64,000 nucleotides of DNA from positions 1 through 64,000 of the forward strand of contig NZ_JAOQAH010000066.1 in assembly GCF_025963695.1 (NCBI RefSeq). Direction: 5' to 3'. Position 1 is the stretch's first letter. Each line of letters begins with the position of its first letter. The notes under the pieces are model-generated. The model ran no database searches, was not told where the DNA came from, and saw only the letters and a list, made by a program, of their open reading frames with translations. This DNA comes from Segetibacter sp. Lineage in GTDB: Bacteria > Bacteroidota > Bacteroidia > Chitinophagales > Chitinophagaceae. This document shows, piece by piece, positions 42,358-51,861 of this stretch. Position numbers and translations under genes: made by a program.

Positions 42358-43212
42358 ATGAAAAAATTATTTCTTCCACTTGTCGTATTTCTATTTACTT
42401 GCTCAATTGCTTGTAATCCATCTCCGGCTACTACTAAGGAAACCCCAAAAGACAGTACAGTTTCAGACAATGCACCGGCAAAAGCTTCGGGGCCAAAAGT
42501 GATGGCAGACGCGGCCACCATTATAGCGAGAAAAGAAGTGCCTATTCTCTGTTATCATCAAATACGTGATTGGGTAGGAAGCGACTCTAAAGGTGCAAGA
42601 GATTATATAAGACCGGTTGATGCATTTAAAGCTGATTTGAAACTGCTGGCAGATAGTGGTTATCATACTGTTTTACCTGATCAATTGTACGATTATCTTG
42701 CTTATGGAACGCCCTTACCACCTAAGCCTGTTATGCTCAGCTATGATGATACCGATGATGACCAATTTACCATTGCAGCGCCCGAAATGAAGAAGTACGG
42801 TTTTAAAGGTGTTTTCTTCATTATGACCGTATCGATAAATCGCCCTAAATACATGACTAAGGAGCAGATAAGACAACTAACCGATGAAGGACATGTAGTT
42901 ACTTCACACACCTGGGATCACCATAGTGTAAAAGGCTATAAGACAGAGCAAGATTGGCTAACGCAAATTGAAAAGCCTAAAAAAACAATTGAAGACCTTA
43001 CCGGCAAAAAAGCGATTGATTTTGCCTACCCCTTCGGACTTTGGAATAGGGAGGCAATACCAGAACTGAAGAAAAGAGGCGTTAGATCTGCTTATATTTT
43101 AAGCACAAAAAGAGATCCCGATGATCCGTTATATACCATTAGAAGAATTATTGCAAGTGGCTATTGGAGTGCTTCAACATTGCACAAAAGCATGATCGAA
43201 TCTTTTCATTAG
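42358..43212 (+). CDS. Polysaccharide deacetylase family lipoprotein
   Basis: 284 residues. Lipoprotein signal with lipobox SIAC (Cys19), then a Lys/Ser/Pro linker to about residue 55. The NodB-type domain shows 'VPILCYHQIRDWV' (about 61), 'KPVMLSYDDTDDDQF' (about 122; the usual FDDG replaced by YDDT but keeping the catalytic Asp and metal Asp), 'HVVTSHTWDHHSV' (about 179; metal HxxxH) and 'IDFAYPFGLWNREAIPELKKRGV' (about 220). It would remove N- or O-acetyl groups from envelope or extracellular polysaccharide. Monocistronic. A dyad repeat overlaps its stop codon region. Confidence 0.9.
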   Translation: MKKLFLPLVVFLFTCSIACNPSPATTKETPKDSTVSDNAPAKASGPKVMADAATIIARKEVPILCYHQIRDWVGSDSKGARDYIRPVDAFKADLKLLADSGYHTVLPDQLYDYLAYGTPLPPKPVMLSYDDTDDDQFTIAAPEMKKYGFKGVFFIMTVSINRPKYMTKEQIRQLTDEGHVVTSHTWDHHSVKGYKTEQDWLTQIEKPKKTIEDLTGKKAIDFAYPFGLWNREAIPELKKRGVRSAYILSTKRDPDDPLYTIRRIIASGYWSASTLHKSMIESFH

Positions 43213-43266
43213 GTTGCCGGCAGAAGCCCGGATAGCAGCAATGGTTGCGTCGCATTACGTTCATCC
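43212..43266 (-). repeat. Interspersed dyad repeat, copy 8, with right block
   Basis: On the minus strand: GATGAACGTAA, dyad TGCGACGCA, ACCATTG, and TGCCGGCAACC beginning 21 bp after CAAC. The right block touches the last base of the deacetylase stop codon. Between convergent genes. Confidence 0.7.
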
Positions 43267-43330
43267 GTATATCGCTGTGAAGCTGTTGTCTTAATTGCAA
43301 TAGGTTCAATTTGGCATGCGAGTAGCATTT

Positions 43331-44365
43331 TTACCACTCAGCTCTTGCAGTCGGACTAACGGTTATTTCTGCAAACTCGTTTCGCAGGTATTTGTAATAG
43401 GCGGTTATAGCAATCATAGCAGCATTATCGGTGCAATACTCAAATTTTGGAATAAAAGTATTCCAGCCTAGTTTGTTGCCTAATTCGGTTAAGCCGTTCC
43501 TTAAGCCGCTGTTAGCACTTACGCCCCCTGCTATACAGATGTTTTTGATGCCGGTATCCTTTGCAGCTTTTTGCAGCTTGTTTAATAATATCGAAACAAT
43601 ACGTTGTTGAATGGAGGCGCAGATATCGAGTAGGTTTTCTTCGATAAAATGGTTGTTCTTATTTTTTTCGGCTTGTAGAAAATACAGGATAGAAGTCTTT
43701 AAACCACTAAAGCTAAAGTTGAGACCAGGTATATTGGGCTCAGGAAACGCAAAGCGTTTTCGATCGCCTTCTTTGGCATATTTATCAATTAATGGTCCGC
43801 CGGGATACGGCAGGCCTAGCAGCTTTGCACTTTTGTCAAAAGCTTCGCCAGCAGCATCGTCAATAGTTTCGCCAATCACTTTCATTTCATAAGGGCTATC
43901 ACACAATACAATTTGAGTATGGCCTCCGCTCACTGTTAAGCATAAAAACGGGAAAGACGGACGTGGCTCGTCAATCATATTTGCAAGCACATGCGCTTGC
44001 ATATGATGCACAGTTATTAATGGCTTTTGCAGAGACAACGCAAGCGATTTTGCAAACTGTGCACCCACCAGCAAACTTCCAATTAACCCCGGAGCTTGCG
44101 TAAATGCTACGGCATCTACCTGGGCCAATTTTATATCTGCTTTTTGTAAAGCCACATCTACTACAGGTACAATATTTTGCATGTGGGCCCTGCTTGCCAG
44201 CTCAGGAACTACGCCTCCATATTGTTCATGTATTTTTTGAGAAGCAATGATGTTCGATAGAATCTCACCATCCGCACAAATTGCTGCGCTGGTATCGTCG
44301 CAGGAGGATTCGATGGCTAAAATAAGCCCCCTGCCCCTAAAGGGGTTTGTTGTAACATCGTTCAT
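43331..44365 (-). CDS. tsaD: tRNA N6-adenosine threonylcarbamoyltransferase
   Basis: 344 residues, full length for TsaD/Gcp. ASKHA-fold motifs are intact: 'ILAIESSCDDTSAAI' (about 14-28), the metal-binding HxxxH in 'ITVHHMQAHVLANM' (about 117), 'LTVSGGHTQIVL' (about 147), 'GEAFDKSAKLLGLPYPGGP' (about 172) and 'IAGGVSANSGLR' (about 280). It transfers the threonylcarbamoyl group to A37 of ANN-decoding tRNAs, with TsaB and TsaE, which are not in this window. The TACTTTTG -7 box ends 4 nt before the ATG, predicting a leaderless mRNA. Adjacent to the ABC permease gene on the same strand but with its own promoter. Confidence 0.97.
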   Translation of the reverse strand: MNDVTTNPFRGRGLILAIESSCDDTSAAICADGEILSNIIASQKIHEQYGGVVPELASRAHMQNIVPVVDVALQKADIKLAQVDAVAFTQAPGLIGSLLVGAQFAKSLALSLQKPLITVHHMQAHVLANMIDEPRPSFPFLCLTVSGGHTQIVLCDSPYEMKVIGETIDDAAGEAFDKSAKLLGLPYPGGPLIDKYAKEGDRKRFAFPEPNIPGLNFSFSGLKTSILYFLQAEKNKNNHFIEENLLDICASIQQRIVSILLNKLQKAAKDTGIKNICIAGGVSANSGLRNGLTELGNKLGWNTFIPKFEYCTDNAAMIAITAYYKYLRNEFAEITVSPTARAEW

Positions 44366-44369
44366 TTTG

Positions 44370-44377
44370 CAAAAGTA
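44370..44377 (-). promoter_or_regulatory. -7 element TACTTTTG, 4 nt before the tsaD ATG
   Basis: Exact TAnnTTTG match on the minus strand, spacer CAAA, then ATG at 44365. Same geometry as three other genes in the window. No clear -33 TTG. Confidence 0.55.
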
Positions 44378-44409
44378 AAAATTCTTTAACTCCCTTTAGG
44401 GTTGGGGCT

Positions 44410-45660
44410 TTATTTCATTCTTATAGCAACAACGGGGTTCATTTTTGCTGCAATGGAAGCAGGGATTATTCCGGCAAGAACACCCACTACCATGCAAATA
44501 GATATAGCAAGTGTGAGAGTGTTTAACGAGATGTTTATCGGAAAAGGCATAACGGTGCTTAGTAGTTTGGTTAAAATGAAGACCAATACCAATCCTATTA
44601 AGCCACCTAATAAACATAGAAACGCGCTTTCAAGTAAAAATTCTGTCATTATCGTTGAGCTCTTGGCGCCAATGGCTTTTTTTAATCCGATCTGCCCGGT
44701 TCTTTCGCGCACGGTTACAAACATTATATTGGCTACACCAAATGCACCAACAATAAGCGATAAACCTGCAATTGCCCAACCCCCCAAATTTATTGAACCG
44801 AAAATAGAATTTGTTTGCTCTGTAAACATGTTGATGTCATTTAAAGAAAAATCATCCTCCTGCATGGGACTAAGCCTGTGAATGGAACGCATAATGCCTC
44901 TTAATTCATCTAACAAAGCAGCAGTAGAGATGTTTTCTCGCCCCTTTACCATTATCGTTGGGCGCGAATTTTCTACTATAAACATCGCAGACATTTGCTT
45001 GTACGGCATTATGATACAATCATCAAACTGCCATGCATCTACCATGCTCTTTCCCTGTTTTTTTATAACCCCAACCACCCTTAAATTTCTTCCCTGGAAT
45101 TTAACTTCCTGGCCCAATGCCCGTTCGGCCGCGCCAAAAAGATTTTCCGCATTGGCGTACCCAATTAGTAGTACAGGGGCAGATTGTCTAAATTCCGACT
45201 CGCTTATATACCTGCCATAATCAATGTTAATGGTAAGCACTTTGTTATATTCTTCTGTTACACCATACGAACTTATGCCGTTCAAAACATTGTCACTATA
45301 CTCAAGGTTACCATTAGCTCTAATGGTGTAGCAGATAGCTGACGAAAGTGAAGATCTTGCCTTAATGGCCTGCATTTCGTGGTACTTTACATAAGGCCTT
45401 TTCAAAAACTTCCACCAGGGAAAATCCGGACCATGATTGGCGTAAGAATATTTGTCGATGTAGATAGTGTTGGTGCCCAGGCTCTTTAAATCGCCCTGCA
45501 CTTTAGTTTGCAGGCTTTCTACTGTTGCTAATACGCCAATAATGCAAAAAATACCTATCGTGATTCCGAACAACGACAAAAAGGTACGCAGTTTATTGTT
45601 TTTCAATTCCTGCAATGCCATTTTAAAGCTGTTCCATACTATAGATATTACTTTAAGCAT
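44410..45660 (-). CDS. MacB/FtsX-type ABC transporter permease
   Basis: 416 residues with the MacB topology. There is one N-terminal helix ('NKLRTFLSLFGITIGIFCIIGVLATVESL', about 19-47), a periplasmic MacB-PCD domain (about 50-280) and three C-terminal helices in the FtsX domain ('GGWAIAGLSLIVGAFGVANIMFVTVRERTGQIGLKKAIGA' and onward). It pairs with a separate ATPase, not encoded here, to drive mechanotransmission-type export of lipoproteins or peptides. TACATTTG ends 4 nt before its ATG. Distinct from LolE by size and domain; substrate unknown. Confidence 0.92.
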   Translation of the reverse strand: MLKVISIVWNSFKMALQELKNNKLRTFLSLFGITIGIFCIIGVLATVESLQTKVQGDLKSLGTNTIYIDKYSYANHGPDFPWWKFLKRPYVKYHEMQAIKARSSLSSAICYTIRANGNLEYSDNVLNGISSYGVTEEYNKVLTINIDYGRYISESEFRQSAPVLLIGYANAENLFGAAERALGQEVKFQGRNLRVVGVIKKQGKSMVDAWQFDDCIIMPYKQMSAMFIVENSRPTIMVKGRENISTAALLDELRGIMRSIHRLSPMQEDDFSLNDINMFTEQTNSIFGSINLGGWAIAGLSLIVGAFGVANIMFVTVRERTGQIGLKKAIGAKSSTIMTEFLLESAFLCLLGGLIGLVLVFILTKLLSTVMPFPINISLNTLTLAISICMVVGVLAGIIPASIAAKMNPVVAIRMK

Positions 45661-45664
45661 TATT

Positions 45665-45672
45665 CAAATGTA
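45665..45672 (-). promoter_or_regulatory. -7 element TACATTTG, 4 nt before the ABC permease ATG
   Basis: Exact TAnnTTTG match on the minus strand, spacer AATA, then ATG at 45660. No -33 TTG is visible. Confidence 0.55.
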
Positions 45673-45765
45673 AGTAGAGTTTAAAAAGGTTTTGTAAATA
45701 TTATTTAAAGCCGCAGCCTCTTTTTTTATAAGGTTAATGATGCCTAAAATTTAGTTGTTCTTCGT

Positions 45766-45820
45766 TGTTTTCCAGCAGTTTAAATGCTCCTCAACATCGT
45801 TGTGTCACTCACTTTTACAG
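45766..45820 (-). repeat. Interspersed dyad repeat, copy 9, with altered right block
   Basis: On the minus strand: CTGTAAAAG, core TGAGTGACACAAC, GATGTTG, and TGCTGGAAAACA 21 bp after CAAC. It lies in the gap between the divergent ABC permease and sdhC genes. Confidence 0.75.
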
Positions 45821-45997
45821 CAAATACCTTTTCATCTTTTCTTTTTGCGAGGGCCATTTTTTTCCTTGCTGTCGTACCCCGCTGCGATTCTTTCTTGACT
45901 CATTAACTGAAAACGTATATCATGCTATTCCTTTATTTTTAGCCGTATACAGCTTAAAATATTTTAAGATAAAAAAGTTTTACTTCTGTTCGTACGC

Positions 45998-46005
45998 TAT
46001 TTTTG
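45998..46005 (+). promoter_or_regulatory. -7 element TATTTTTG upstream of sdhC
   Basis: Exact TAnnTTTG match 30 bp before the ATG at 46036, giving a leader of roughly 25 nt for the sdhCAB operon. The -33 region has only GTTTT at suboptimal spacing. Confidence 0.55.
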
Positions 46006-46035
46006 CATCGCATTTCTCAAATTAAAATTGCTACG

Positions 46036-46746
46036 ATGACCTGGAAGCAGATGTTCACTTCTTCGATTGGCCAGAAACTTACAATGGCTCTTACCGGACT
46101 TTTTCTTATCACTTTTTTAATAGTTCATGTTGGTTTAAACGCTTGCATTTGGGCTAATGACGGTGGCCAAATGTTTAATACAGGTGCAAACTTTATGGGT
46201 TCAATGCTTGTTATAAGAATAATGGAAATTGGGCTTTTCGCAGGCATAATTATACATTCCATACAAGGTCTAGTGTTAAATGCTGCTAATAATTCAAAAA
46301 GAAAGGTTGGTTATGCGGTAGAGTATGGCGAGCGTGGAAGCAAGTGGTATAGCCGAAGCATGGGTTTATTAGGTACGCTGCTCTTATTGTTCCTGATTAT
46401 GCATATTTATCATTTCTGGGTTCCCTCGCGTTTAGGAGGTATGTGGAGTGTGAGACCGCTGCAGGAAGTAGATTATACAAACGGCCTCGGAAAGCAATAT
46501 CATAATTTATATGCGGAGATGATCGGTGTTTTTCAAAACCCTATTGTCGTTATTTTATATGTGCTCGGTTGTATATCTCTTGCTTATCACCTGATGCATG
46601 GTTTCGAGAGTGCATTTAGAACCATCGGTGTTCACAATAACCGCTATCTTAAAATGCTGAGATATTTGGGCCGTGGATATTCTATACTCATCAGTATTGC
46701 TTTCGCAATGATGCCCATAAGCATGTATTTTGGTTGGGTTAGTTAG
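46036..46746 (+). CDS. sdhC: Succinate dehydrogenase cytochrome b subunit (b558 type)
   Basis: 236 residues from the ATG at 46036; an upstream TTG at 46003 lies inside the promoter region and is rejected. Five transmembrane helices, as in b558-type diheme subunits of Bacteroidota and Bacillus. Candidate heme ligands are His in '[14 protein letters not shown]', '[13 protein letters not shown]', '[13 protein letters not shown]' and '[14 protein letters not shown]'. It anchors SdhA and SdhB to the inner membrane and passes electrons to menaquinone. First gene of the sdhCAB operon; 56 bp to sdhA. Confidence 0.95.
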   Translation: MTWKQMFTSSIGQKLTMALTGLFLITFLIVHVGLNACIWANDGGQMFNTGANFMGSMLVIRIMEIGLFAGIIIHSIQGLVLNAANNSKRKVGYAVEYGERGSKWYSRSMGLLGTLLLLFLIMHIYHFWVPSRLGGMWSVRPLQEVDYTNGLGKQYHNLYAEMIGVFQNPIVVILYVLGCISLAYHLMHGFESAFRTIGVHNNRYLKMLRYLGRGYSILISIAFAMMPISMYFGWVS

Positions 46747-46802
46747 GTTGTAAATTTTCCAACCTAAAAATTATTGAATTAGCAAATTTTCAAATTGCAT
46801 AT

Positions 46803-48776
46803 ATGTTAGATGCGAAAATACCGGAAGGAACTTTGGATCACGTGTGGACAGATTACAAAGGCCATTGCAAATTGGTTAATCCAGCCAATAAGCGCAAGAT
46901 GGAAATTATTATTATTGGTACAGGTCTCGCTGGTGCTTCAGCGGCTGCTTCTTTAGGTGAACTTGGGTATAAAGTAAAAGCTTTTTGTTACCAGGATAGT
47001 CCACGACGGGCTCATAGTATCGCAGCACAGGGAGGGATAAATGCAGCAAAGAATTATCAAAATGATGGAGACAGCGTTTTCCGTCTTTTTTATGATACTA
47101 TTAAAGGGGGAGATTATCGTGCAAGGGAAGGCAATGTGCATCGCCTTGCAGAAGTGAGTGTAAGTATAATTGATCAGTGTGTAGCACAAGGCGTTCCTTT
47201 TGCCCGTGAGTATGGTGGGTTACTTAGCAACAGAAGCTTTGGCGGTACACAGGTGCAGAGAACGTTTTATGCAGCAGGACAAACAGGTCAGCAATTATTA
47301 ATTGGCGCATACCAGGCATTGGAAAGACAAATAGCTCTAGGTAATGTAAAAATGTATAACAGGCATGAAATGCTTGAGCTCGTCACCATAGATGGAAAAG
47401 CTAAAGGAATTATAGCACGTAATCTTGTAAGTGGCGAATTAGAAAGACATTCCGGTTACGCTGTATTGCTTTGCTCTGGTGGTTATGGTAACGTATTTTA
47501 TTTATCAACCAATGCAATGGGTAGTAATGTAACTGCTGCCTGGAAAACACACAAGAAAGGTGCTTACTTCGCTAACCCTTGTTATACACAAATTCACCCT
47601 ACCTGCATACCCGTAAGCGGTGATCATCAAAGTAAGCTAACCTTGATGAGCGAGAGTTTACGTAATGATGGTCGTATATGGGTTCCTAAAAAGCAGAATG
47701 ATACACGTAAGGCAAGCGAAATTCCCGAGGAAGAAAGAGATTATTACCTCGAGAGAAGATATCCTGCCTTTGGTAACCTGGTGCCTCGTGACGTTGCATC
47801 AAGAGCGGCTAAAGAAAGATGTGATGCCGGTTTCGGTGTAGGTACTTCACGTCAAGCCGTTTACCTTGACTACGGAAACGCTATAGAGCGTTACGGACAA
47901 ATTGAAGCAGGCAAAAAGGGCATAGCAGATGCTTCTGCCGAGAACATTATTTCAATGGGTAGGGAAGTCGTTAAAGAGAAATACGGCAATCTTTTCGATA
48001 TGTATGAAAAGATCACCGGTGAAAATCCGTATGAAATACCAATGCGTATTTATCCTGCTGTTCACTACACCATGGGAGGTATGTGGGTTGATTACGAATT
48101 ACAGACAACAGTACCAGGTTTATATTCTTTAGGAGAGGCAAACTTTAGCGATCATGGTGCAAACCGTTTGGGCGCTTCTGCGTTAATGCAAGGTCTTGCT
48201 GACGGTTACTTCGTTATTCCATACACAATAGGAAATTTCCTTGCCGATGAGATCCGCAATCCTCCTACTTCTGTTGACCACCCTGCGTTTATCGCAGCAC
48301 AAAAAGATGTGGAAGACAGGATAAACACGCTGATGAATATCAAAGGCAAAACTTCTGTCGAAAGTTTCCATAAACGCCTTGGAAAGATTATGTGGGACAA
48401 ATGCGGAATGGCCCGCAATGCACAAGGATTGCAGGAAGCGATTACAGAAATTCGTCGCCTGAAAGAAGAATTTTGGAGCGATGTGAGAATTCCCGGAGCA
48501 GTAAATGAAATGAACTTCGAATTGGATAAAGCAGGCCGTGTAGCTGACTTTATAGAATTGGGTGAATTGATGTGTATAGACGCACTGCAACGCGAAGAAA
48601 GTTGCGGCGGACACTTTAGAGAAGAACACCAGACTGAAGAAGGTGAAGCATTACGCGACGATGAAAACTTTATGTATGTAGCAGCTTGGGAATATAGAGC
48701 GGATCATGATTGGCAACTGCACAAAGAAGAGTTGAAGTACGAGGTGGTGAAGCCTACGGCGAGAAGTTATAAATAG
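46803..48776 (+). CDS. sdhA: Succinate dehydrogenase/fumarate reductase flavoprotein subunit
   Basis: 657 residues. FAD-binding motif '[25 protein letters not shown]' (about 37-60). The His expected to bind FAD covalently is in '[18 protein letters not shown]' (about 69-86). Substrate-site segments are 'QIHPTCIPV' (about 259), the capping-domain Arg in '[10 protein letters not shown]' (about 328) and '[13 protein letters not shown]' (about 420), plus '[15 protein letters not shown]' (about 452). The long form with a helical C-terminal domain matches b558-type complexes. Catalyses succinate oxidation to fumarate, or the reverse. Lies between sdhC and sdhB with small gaps. Confidence 0.97.
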   Translation: MLDAKIPEGTLDHVWTDYKGHCKLVNPANKRKMEIIIIGTGLAGASAAASLGELGYKVKAFCYQDSPRRAHSIAAQGGINAAKNYQNDGDSVFRLFYDTIKGGDYRAREGNVHRLAEVSVSIIDQCVAQGVPFAREYGGLLSNRSFGGTQVQRTFYAAGQTGQQLLIGAYQALERQIALGNVKMYNRHEMLELVTIDGKAKGIIARNLVSGELERHSGYAVLLCSGGYGNVFYLSTNAMGSNVTAAWKTHKKGAYFANPCYTQIHPTCIPVSGDHQSKLTLMSESLRNDGRIWVPKKQNDTRKASEIPEEERDYYLERRYPAFGNLVPRDVASRAAKERCDAGFGVGTSRQAVYLDYGNAIERYGQIEAGKKGIADASAENIISMGREVVKEKYGNLFDMYEKITGENPYEIPMRIYPAVHYTMGGMWVDYELQTTVPGLYSLGEANFSDHGANRLGASALMQGLADGYFVIPYTIGNFLADEIRNPPTSVDHPAFIAAQKDVEDRINTLMNIKGKTSVESFHKRLGKIMWDKCGMARNAQGLQEAITEIRRLKEEFWSDVRIPGAVNEMNFELDKAGRVADFIELGELMCIDALQREESCGGHFREEHQTEEGEALRDDENFMYVAAWEYRADHDWQLHKEELKYEVVKPTARSYK

Positions 48777-48881
48777 TTTGTAAACCTATCGGAATCATCA
48801 GTAGCACTAAAAATTTGCCTGGTTCCCATTGTTTTCAATAAATAATTATCAAATTTTTCAAATTGACTAATTAAGTCTTTT

Positions 48882-49652
48882 ATGGAACACTACAATATGA
48901 ATCTGACCTTGAAAATTTGGCGTCAGAAAGATGCGAAGGCGAAGGGAGGTTTTGAAACTTACCAGGTAAAAAATATTTCTTCGGAAATGTCTTTCCTCGA
49001 AATGATTGACGTGCTGAACGAAGAGCTGATAACAGAAGGAAAAGACCCGATAGCTTTTGACCACGACTGCCGCGAAGGTATTTGTGGCTCATGCTCTATG
49101 TATATTAACGGCAAGCCCCATGGACCATGGAAAGCTACTACTGTTTGCCAGTTGCATATGCGGGCGTTTAAAGATGGAGAAACGGTCGTAGTAGAGCCAT
49201 GGAGAGCAAATGCTTTTCCGGTTGTTAAAGACCTTGTGGTTGACCGTTCTGCATTCGACCGTATTGTTCAGGCAGGTGGGTATATCAGCGTAAATACCGG
49301 CAATGCAGTAGATGGTAATGCTATACCTGTAGATAAAGATAAAGCTGACAAGTCTTTCGCTGCCGCGGCATGCATCGCTTGTGGAGCTTGTGTTGCTGCC
49401 TGCAAAAATTCTTCGGCTATGCTGTTTGTGTCTGCAAAAGTCTCGCACCTTGCGTTACTTCCCCAGGGACAACCAGAAAGAAAATCGCGGGCAATTAACA
49501 TGGTAGCGCAAATGGATAAAGAGGGTTTTGGCTCTTGTACCAACATTGGTGCCTGCGAAGCTACCTGCCCTAAAGAAATTCGGTTGACCAATATTGCCAG
49601 GCTAAATGCCGAATATTTGTCTGCTGCGCTTACTATCGACCGGGAGAATTAA
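48882..49652 (+). CDS. sdhB: Succinate dehydrogenase/fumarate reductase iron-sulfur subunit
   Basis: 256 residues from the ATG at 48882; the internal ATG at 48897 ([10 protein letters not shown]) is an equally possible start. The plant-type [2Fe-2S] cluster is in '[18 protein letters not shown]' with a fourth Cys in 'TTVCQLHM' (about 66-97). The [4Fe-4S]/[3Fe-4S] region has '[13 protein letters not shown]' (about 165) and '[15 protein letters not shown]' (about 219). It relays electrons from SdhA to the SdhC hemes. Last gene of the operon, followed by a hairpin terminator. Confidence 0.97.
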   Translation: MEHYNMNLTLKIWRQKDAKAKGGFETYQVKNISSEMSFLEMIDVLNEELITEGKDPIAFDHDCREGICGSCSMYINGKPHGPWKATTVCQLHMRAFKDGETVVVEPWRANAFPVVKDLVVDRSAFDRIVQAGGYISVNTGNAVDGNAIPVDKDKADKSFAAAACIACGACVAACKNSSAMLFVSAKVSHLALLPQGQPERKSRAINMVAQMDKEGFGSCTNIGACEATCPKEIRLTNIARLNAEYLSAALTIDREN

Positions 49653-49670
49653 TAGAAAACTTTATATTGC

Positions 49671-49705
49671 AAGAGCCATCTTTTACAGGATGGCTTTTTC
49701 TTTTT
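49671..49705 (+). terminator. Intrinsic terminator of the sdhCAB operon
   Basis: 10-bp stem AAGAGCCATC / GATGGCTTTT with one G-T pair and an 8-nt loop, followed by a T-run, 18 bp after the sdhB stop. Confidence 0.8.
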
Positions 49706-49719
49706 TAAAAACAATTTAT

Positions 49720-50205
49720 ATGTCTTATGTAGTTCCCGCTAACACAAGAATAGGTCACATTCACCTAAAGGTTTCAGACCTTGATAAGGCCCTTGCTTTT
49801 TATCACAATTTGCTGGGTTTCCAAATCATGCAGTATTATGGAAAGTCTGCAGTTTTTATATCTGCCGGCGGATATCACCATCATATTGGCTTAAACACCT
49901 GGCATAGTAAAAATGCAGCCCCAGCCCCTGTAAATACTTGTGGATTGTATCACACTGCCATTCTTTATCCTGAAAGAAAAGATCTGGCTGTAATTTTTAA
50001 AAGGCTTACAGTAGCAAATTATCCCCTTTCCGGAGCCGCTGATCACGGCGTTTCCGAAGCGCTTTATTTAAACGATCCTGATGGTAATGGAGTAGAGTTG
50101 TATTGGGATAAGCCAAAGGAGCAGTGGCCTGTTGATGGTGATGGCAATCTGCAGATGGTGACAGAGGCGCTCGACTTTGATTCGTTGTTAAGAGAAATTG
50201 AGTAG
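49720..50205 (+). CDS. VOC family protein (catechol 2,3-dioxygenase-like)
   Basis: 161 residues from the ATG at 49720; the longer frame from 49606 runs through sdhB and its terminator and is rejected. One VOC domain with two modules: 'GHIHLKVSDLDKALAFYHNLLGF' (His ligand at about 14) and 'GLYHTAILYPERKDLAVIFKRL' (about 72), ending 'LYLNDPDGNGVELYWDKPKEQWP' with the Glu ligand (about 128). The pattern resembles the N-terminal module of CatE-type extradiol dioxygenases. Substrate unknown. Separated from sdhB by a terminator, so probably its own transcript. Confidence 0.88.
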   Translation: MSYVVPANTRIGHIHLKVSDLDKALAFYHNLLGFQIMQYYGKSAVFISAGGYHHHIGLNTWHSKNAAPAPVNTCGLYHTAILYPERKDLAVIFKRLTVANYPLSGAADHGVSEALYLNDPDGNGVELYWDKPKEQWPVDGDGNLQMVTEALDFDSLLREIE

Positions 50206-50236
50206 TTTTTGGTACAAACAGTCGTTCAATGATTAC

Positions 50237-50266
50237 GCATCGTTGCGACGCATTTCGTTCATCTTT
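50237..50266 (-). repeat. Interspersed dyad repeat, copy 10 (TGCGTCGCA type)
   Basis: On the minus strand: GATGAACGAAA, dyad TGCGTCGCA, ACGATGC. The left flank resembles copy 8. Intergenic between VOC and trmN6. Confidence 0.65.
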
Positions 50267-50432
50267 ATCTCTTTGGGGAACAAGCAGACTAGAGTTATAT
50301 AGTATAACATGAGCTCTATAGCGCTTGCAATTTGCTACTTTCTTTGCTTATTTCTTAAACTCTCGTCAACATTGCCTTCTCTCCCAAGTTTAATCACACT
50401 TTCTTTCAACTGTCATCCGTCATCTGTAAACC

Positions 50433-51152
50433 ATGTCCAATTCATATTTCCAGTTTAAACAGTTCAAGATCCATCAGCAAAAATCGGCCATGAAAGTTTG
50501 TACTGATGCCTGCTTATTTGGAGCGTGGGTAGCTGACAAAATGGAGGGAAGAAAAATAAAAAATGTACTCGATATAGGTACCGGAACAGGGCTATTATCT
50601 CTTATGATAGCGCAGAAGATTGATGCAGAAATTGATGCAGTTGAAATAGATGAAGCCGCCGCAGAGCAAGCAAAAGAGAATTTTAAACAGTCGCCTTATG
50701 CTGACGTCGGACGGCTTAATATAGTCAAGGGAGATGTTAGAAAGCTACAAACCAATACTGATTATGACCTCATCGTTTCAAATCCACCCTTTTATAACAA
50801 CGATCTAAAAAGTGTAGACCAACAACGTAATCTCGCTTTACATAGTATATCATTAAGTTTTGAAGAATTAGTATTTCAGGTAGTCAAATATTTAAAACCC
50901 AACGGTTTCTTTGCAGTTCTTTTGCCCTTTGCACGGTCTGAAAATTTTATTTCAACGGCAGAAAGACGGAATCTATTTTTGTTTGAGCAGATGCTTGTAA
51001 AGCAAACGGAGGAACATCAATGTTTCCGGTCAATGCTTCTATTTTCAAAGTCTTTTTCAATGCAAAAAACATCTGAGATTTCTATAAAGAAAGGGGATAA
51101 ATATTCAGCACCGTTTGTCTCGCTTTTAAAAGATTACTACTTGTACTTATAA
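50433..51152 (+). CDS. trmN6: tRNA1(Val) A37 N6-methyltransferase
   Basis: 239 residues. Class I methyltransferase: the N-terminal 'FKQFKIHQQKSAMKVCTDACLFGAWV' is the family's typical opening. The SAM-binding motif I is 'VLDIGTGTGLLSLMIAQ' (about 47), an acidic loop 'AVEIDEAAAEQA' follows, and the N6-adenine catalytic motif is 'DLIVSNPPFYNNDL' (about 112). It methylates N6 of A37 in tRNA1(Val). Soluble. Followed by hscB after 85 bp on the same strand. Confidence 0.93.
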   Translation: MSNSYFQFKQFKIHQQKSAMKVCTDACLFGAWVADKMEGRKIKNVLDIGTGTGLLSLMIAQKIDAEIDAVEIDEAAAEQAKENFKQSPYADVGRLNIVKGDVRKLQTNTDYDLIVSNPPFYNNDLKSVDQQRNLALHSISLSFEELVFQVVKYLKPNGFFAVLLPFARSENFISTAERRNLFLFEQMLVKQTEEHQCFRSMLLFSKSFSMQKTSEISIKKGDKYSAPFVSLLKDYYLYL

Positions 51153-51237
51153 ACCCCTTAACTGCTTTTTCACTTATAAAAATCTGTCCACGTTCTTTAC
51201 CAGAACTTTTTTCTGCACCTAAGGCAAAATTAAAATT

Positions 51238-51750
51238 ATGAACCACTTTGAATTGTTTAAAATACCAATTACGCTTACTCCCAATATGGGGCAACTAAAA
51301 CCAAAATTTTATGAATTGAGCAGGAAATTTCATCCTGACTTTTTCACTAACGAAACAGAGGGCGAACAGTCCGAAGCGTTGGAGGTGTCGTCGCAAATAA
51401 ACAAAGCATTTAAGGTTTTTCAAAATAAGGACGAAACAATTAAATACGTTCTACAATTAAAAGGGTTACTCGAAGAAGAGGAGAAATACAATTTACAGCC
51501 CGATTTTTTGATGGAGATGATGGATTTGAATGAGCAAATGATGGAGGCCACGATGCAGGGAGACGAGGAAGCGACAGGGAAATTAAAAACAACTGTTGCA
51601 GAGGCGGAAGCAGAAATATACGAGCCAGTTAAGGAGATTATAGAAGAATATGAAGAAGGTAAAACAACCACAGAAGAACTATTAAGAGTGAAGGAATACT
51701 ACTACAAAAAAAAATATCTCAACAGGATTTTGGCCACAATGCAACGATGA
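51238..51750 (+). CDS. hscB: Fe-S cluster assembly co-chaperone HscB
   Basis: 170 residues. The N-terminal J domain (about 1-75) has the HPD motif in 'SRKFHPDFFTNE' (about 39), followed by 'LEVSSQINKAFKVFQNKDETIKYVL'. The C-terminal HscB oligomerisation/IscU-binding helical domain carries 'LQPDFLMEMMDLNEQM' (about 88). It stimulates HscA ATPase and delivers IscU for cluster transfer. Neither hscA nor isc genes are in the window, a dispersed arrangement common in this phylum. A tRNA-Leu gene starts 26 bp after the stop. Confidence 0.93.
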   Translation: MNHFELFKIPITLTPNMGQLKPKFYELSRKFHPDFFTNETEGEQSEALEVSSQINKAFKVFQNKDETIKYVLQLKGLLEEEEKYNLQPDFLMEMMDLNEQMMEATMQGDEEATGKLKTTVAEAEAEIYEPVKEIIEEYEEGKTTTEELLRVKEYYYKKKYLNRILATMQR

Positions 51751-51776
51751 CTTAATATTGCAGCCCAACGAAAAAC

Positions 51777-51860
51777 GCCCGGGTGGCGGAATTGGTAGAC
51801 GCAGCAGACTCAAAATCTGCCGTTCGCAAGGATGTGCTGGTTCGATTCCAGTCCCGGGCA
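51777..51860 (+). tRNA. tRNA-Leu (anticodon CAA)
   Basis: 84 nt class II tRNA. Acceptor stem GCCCGGG (51777-51783) pairs with CCCGGGC (51853-51859), with discriminator A at 51860. The anticodon stem GCAGA/TCTGC encloses the loop CTCAAAA, giving anticodon CAA, which reads UUG. A long variable arm (GTTCGCAAGGAT region) and the T-loop GTTCGATTC are present. CCA is not encoded. Confidence 0.97.
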
Positions 51861-51861
51861 C

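Noticed and set aside
49606..49719. N-terminal extension of the VOC protein
   Set aside because: It would read through the end of sdhB and its terminator in another frame; the ATG at 49720 matches the domain start.
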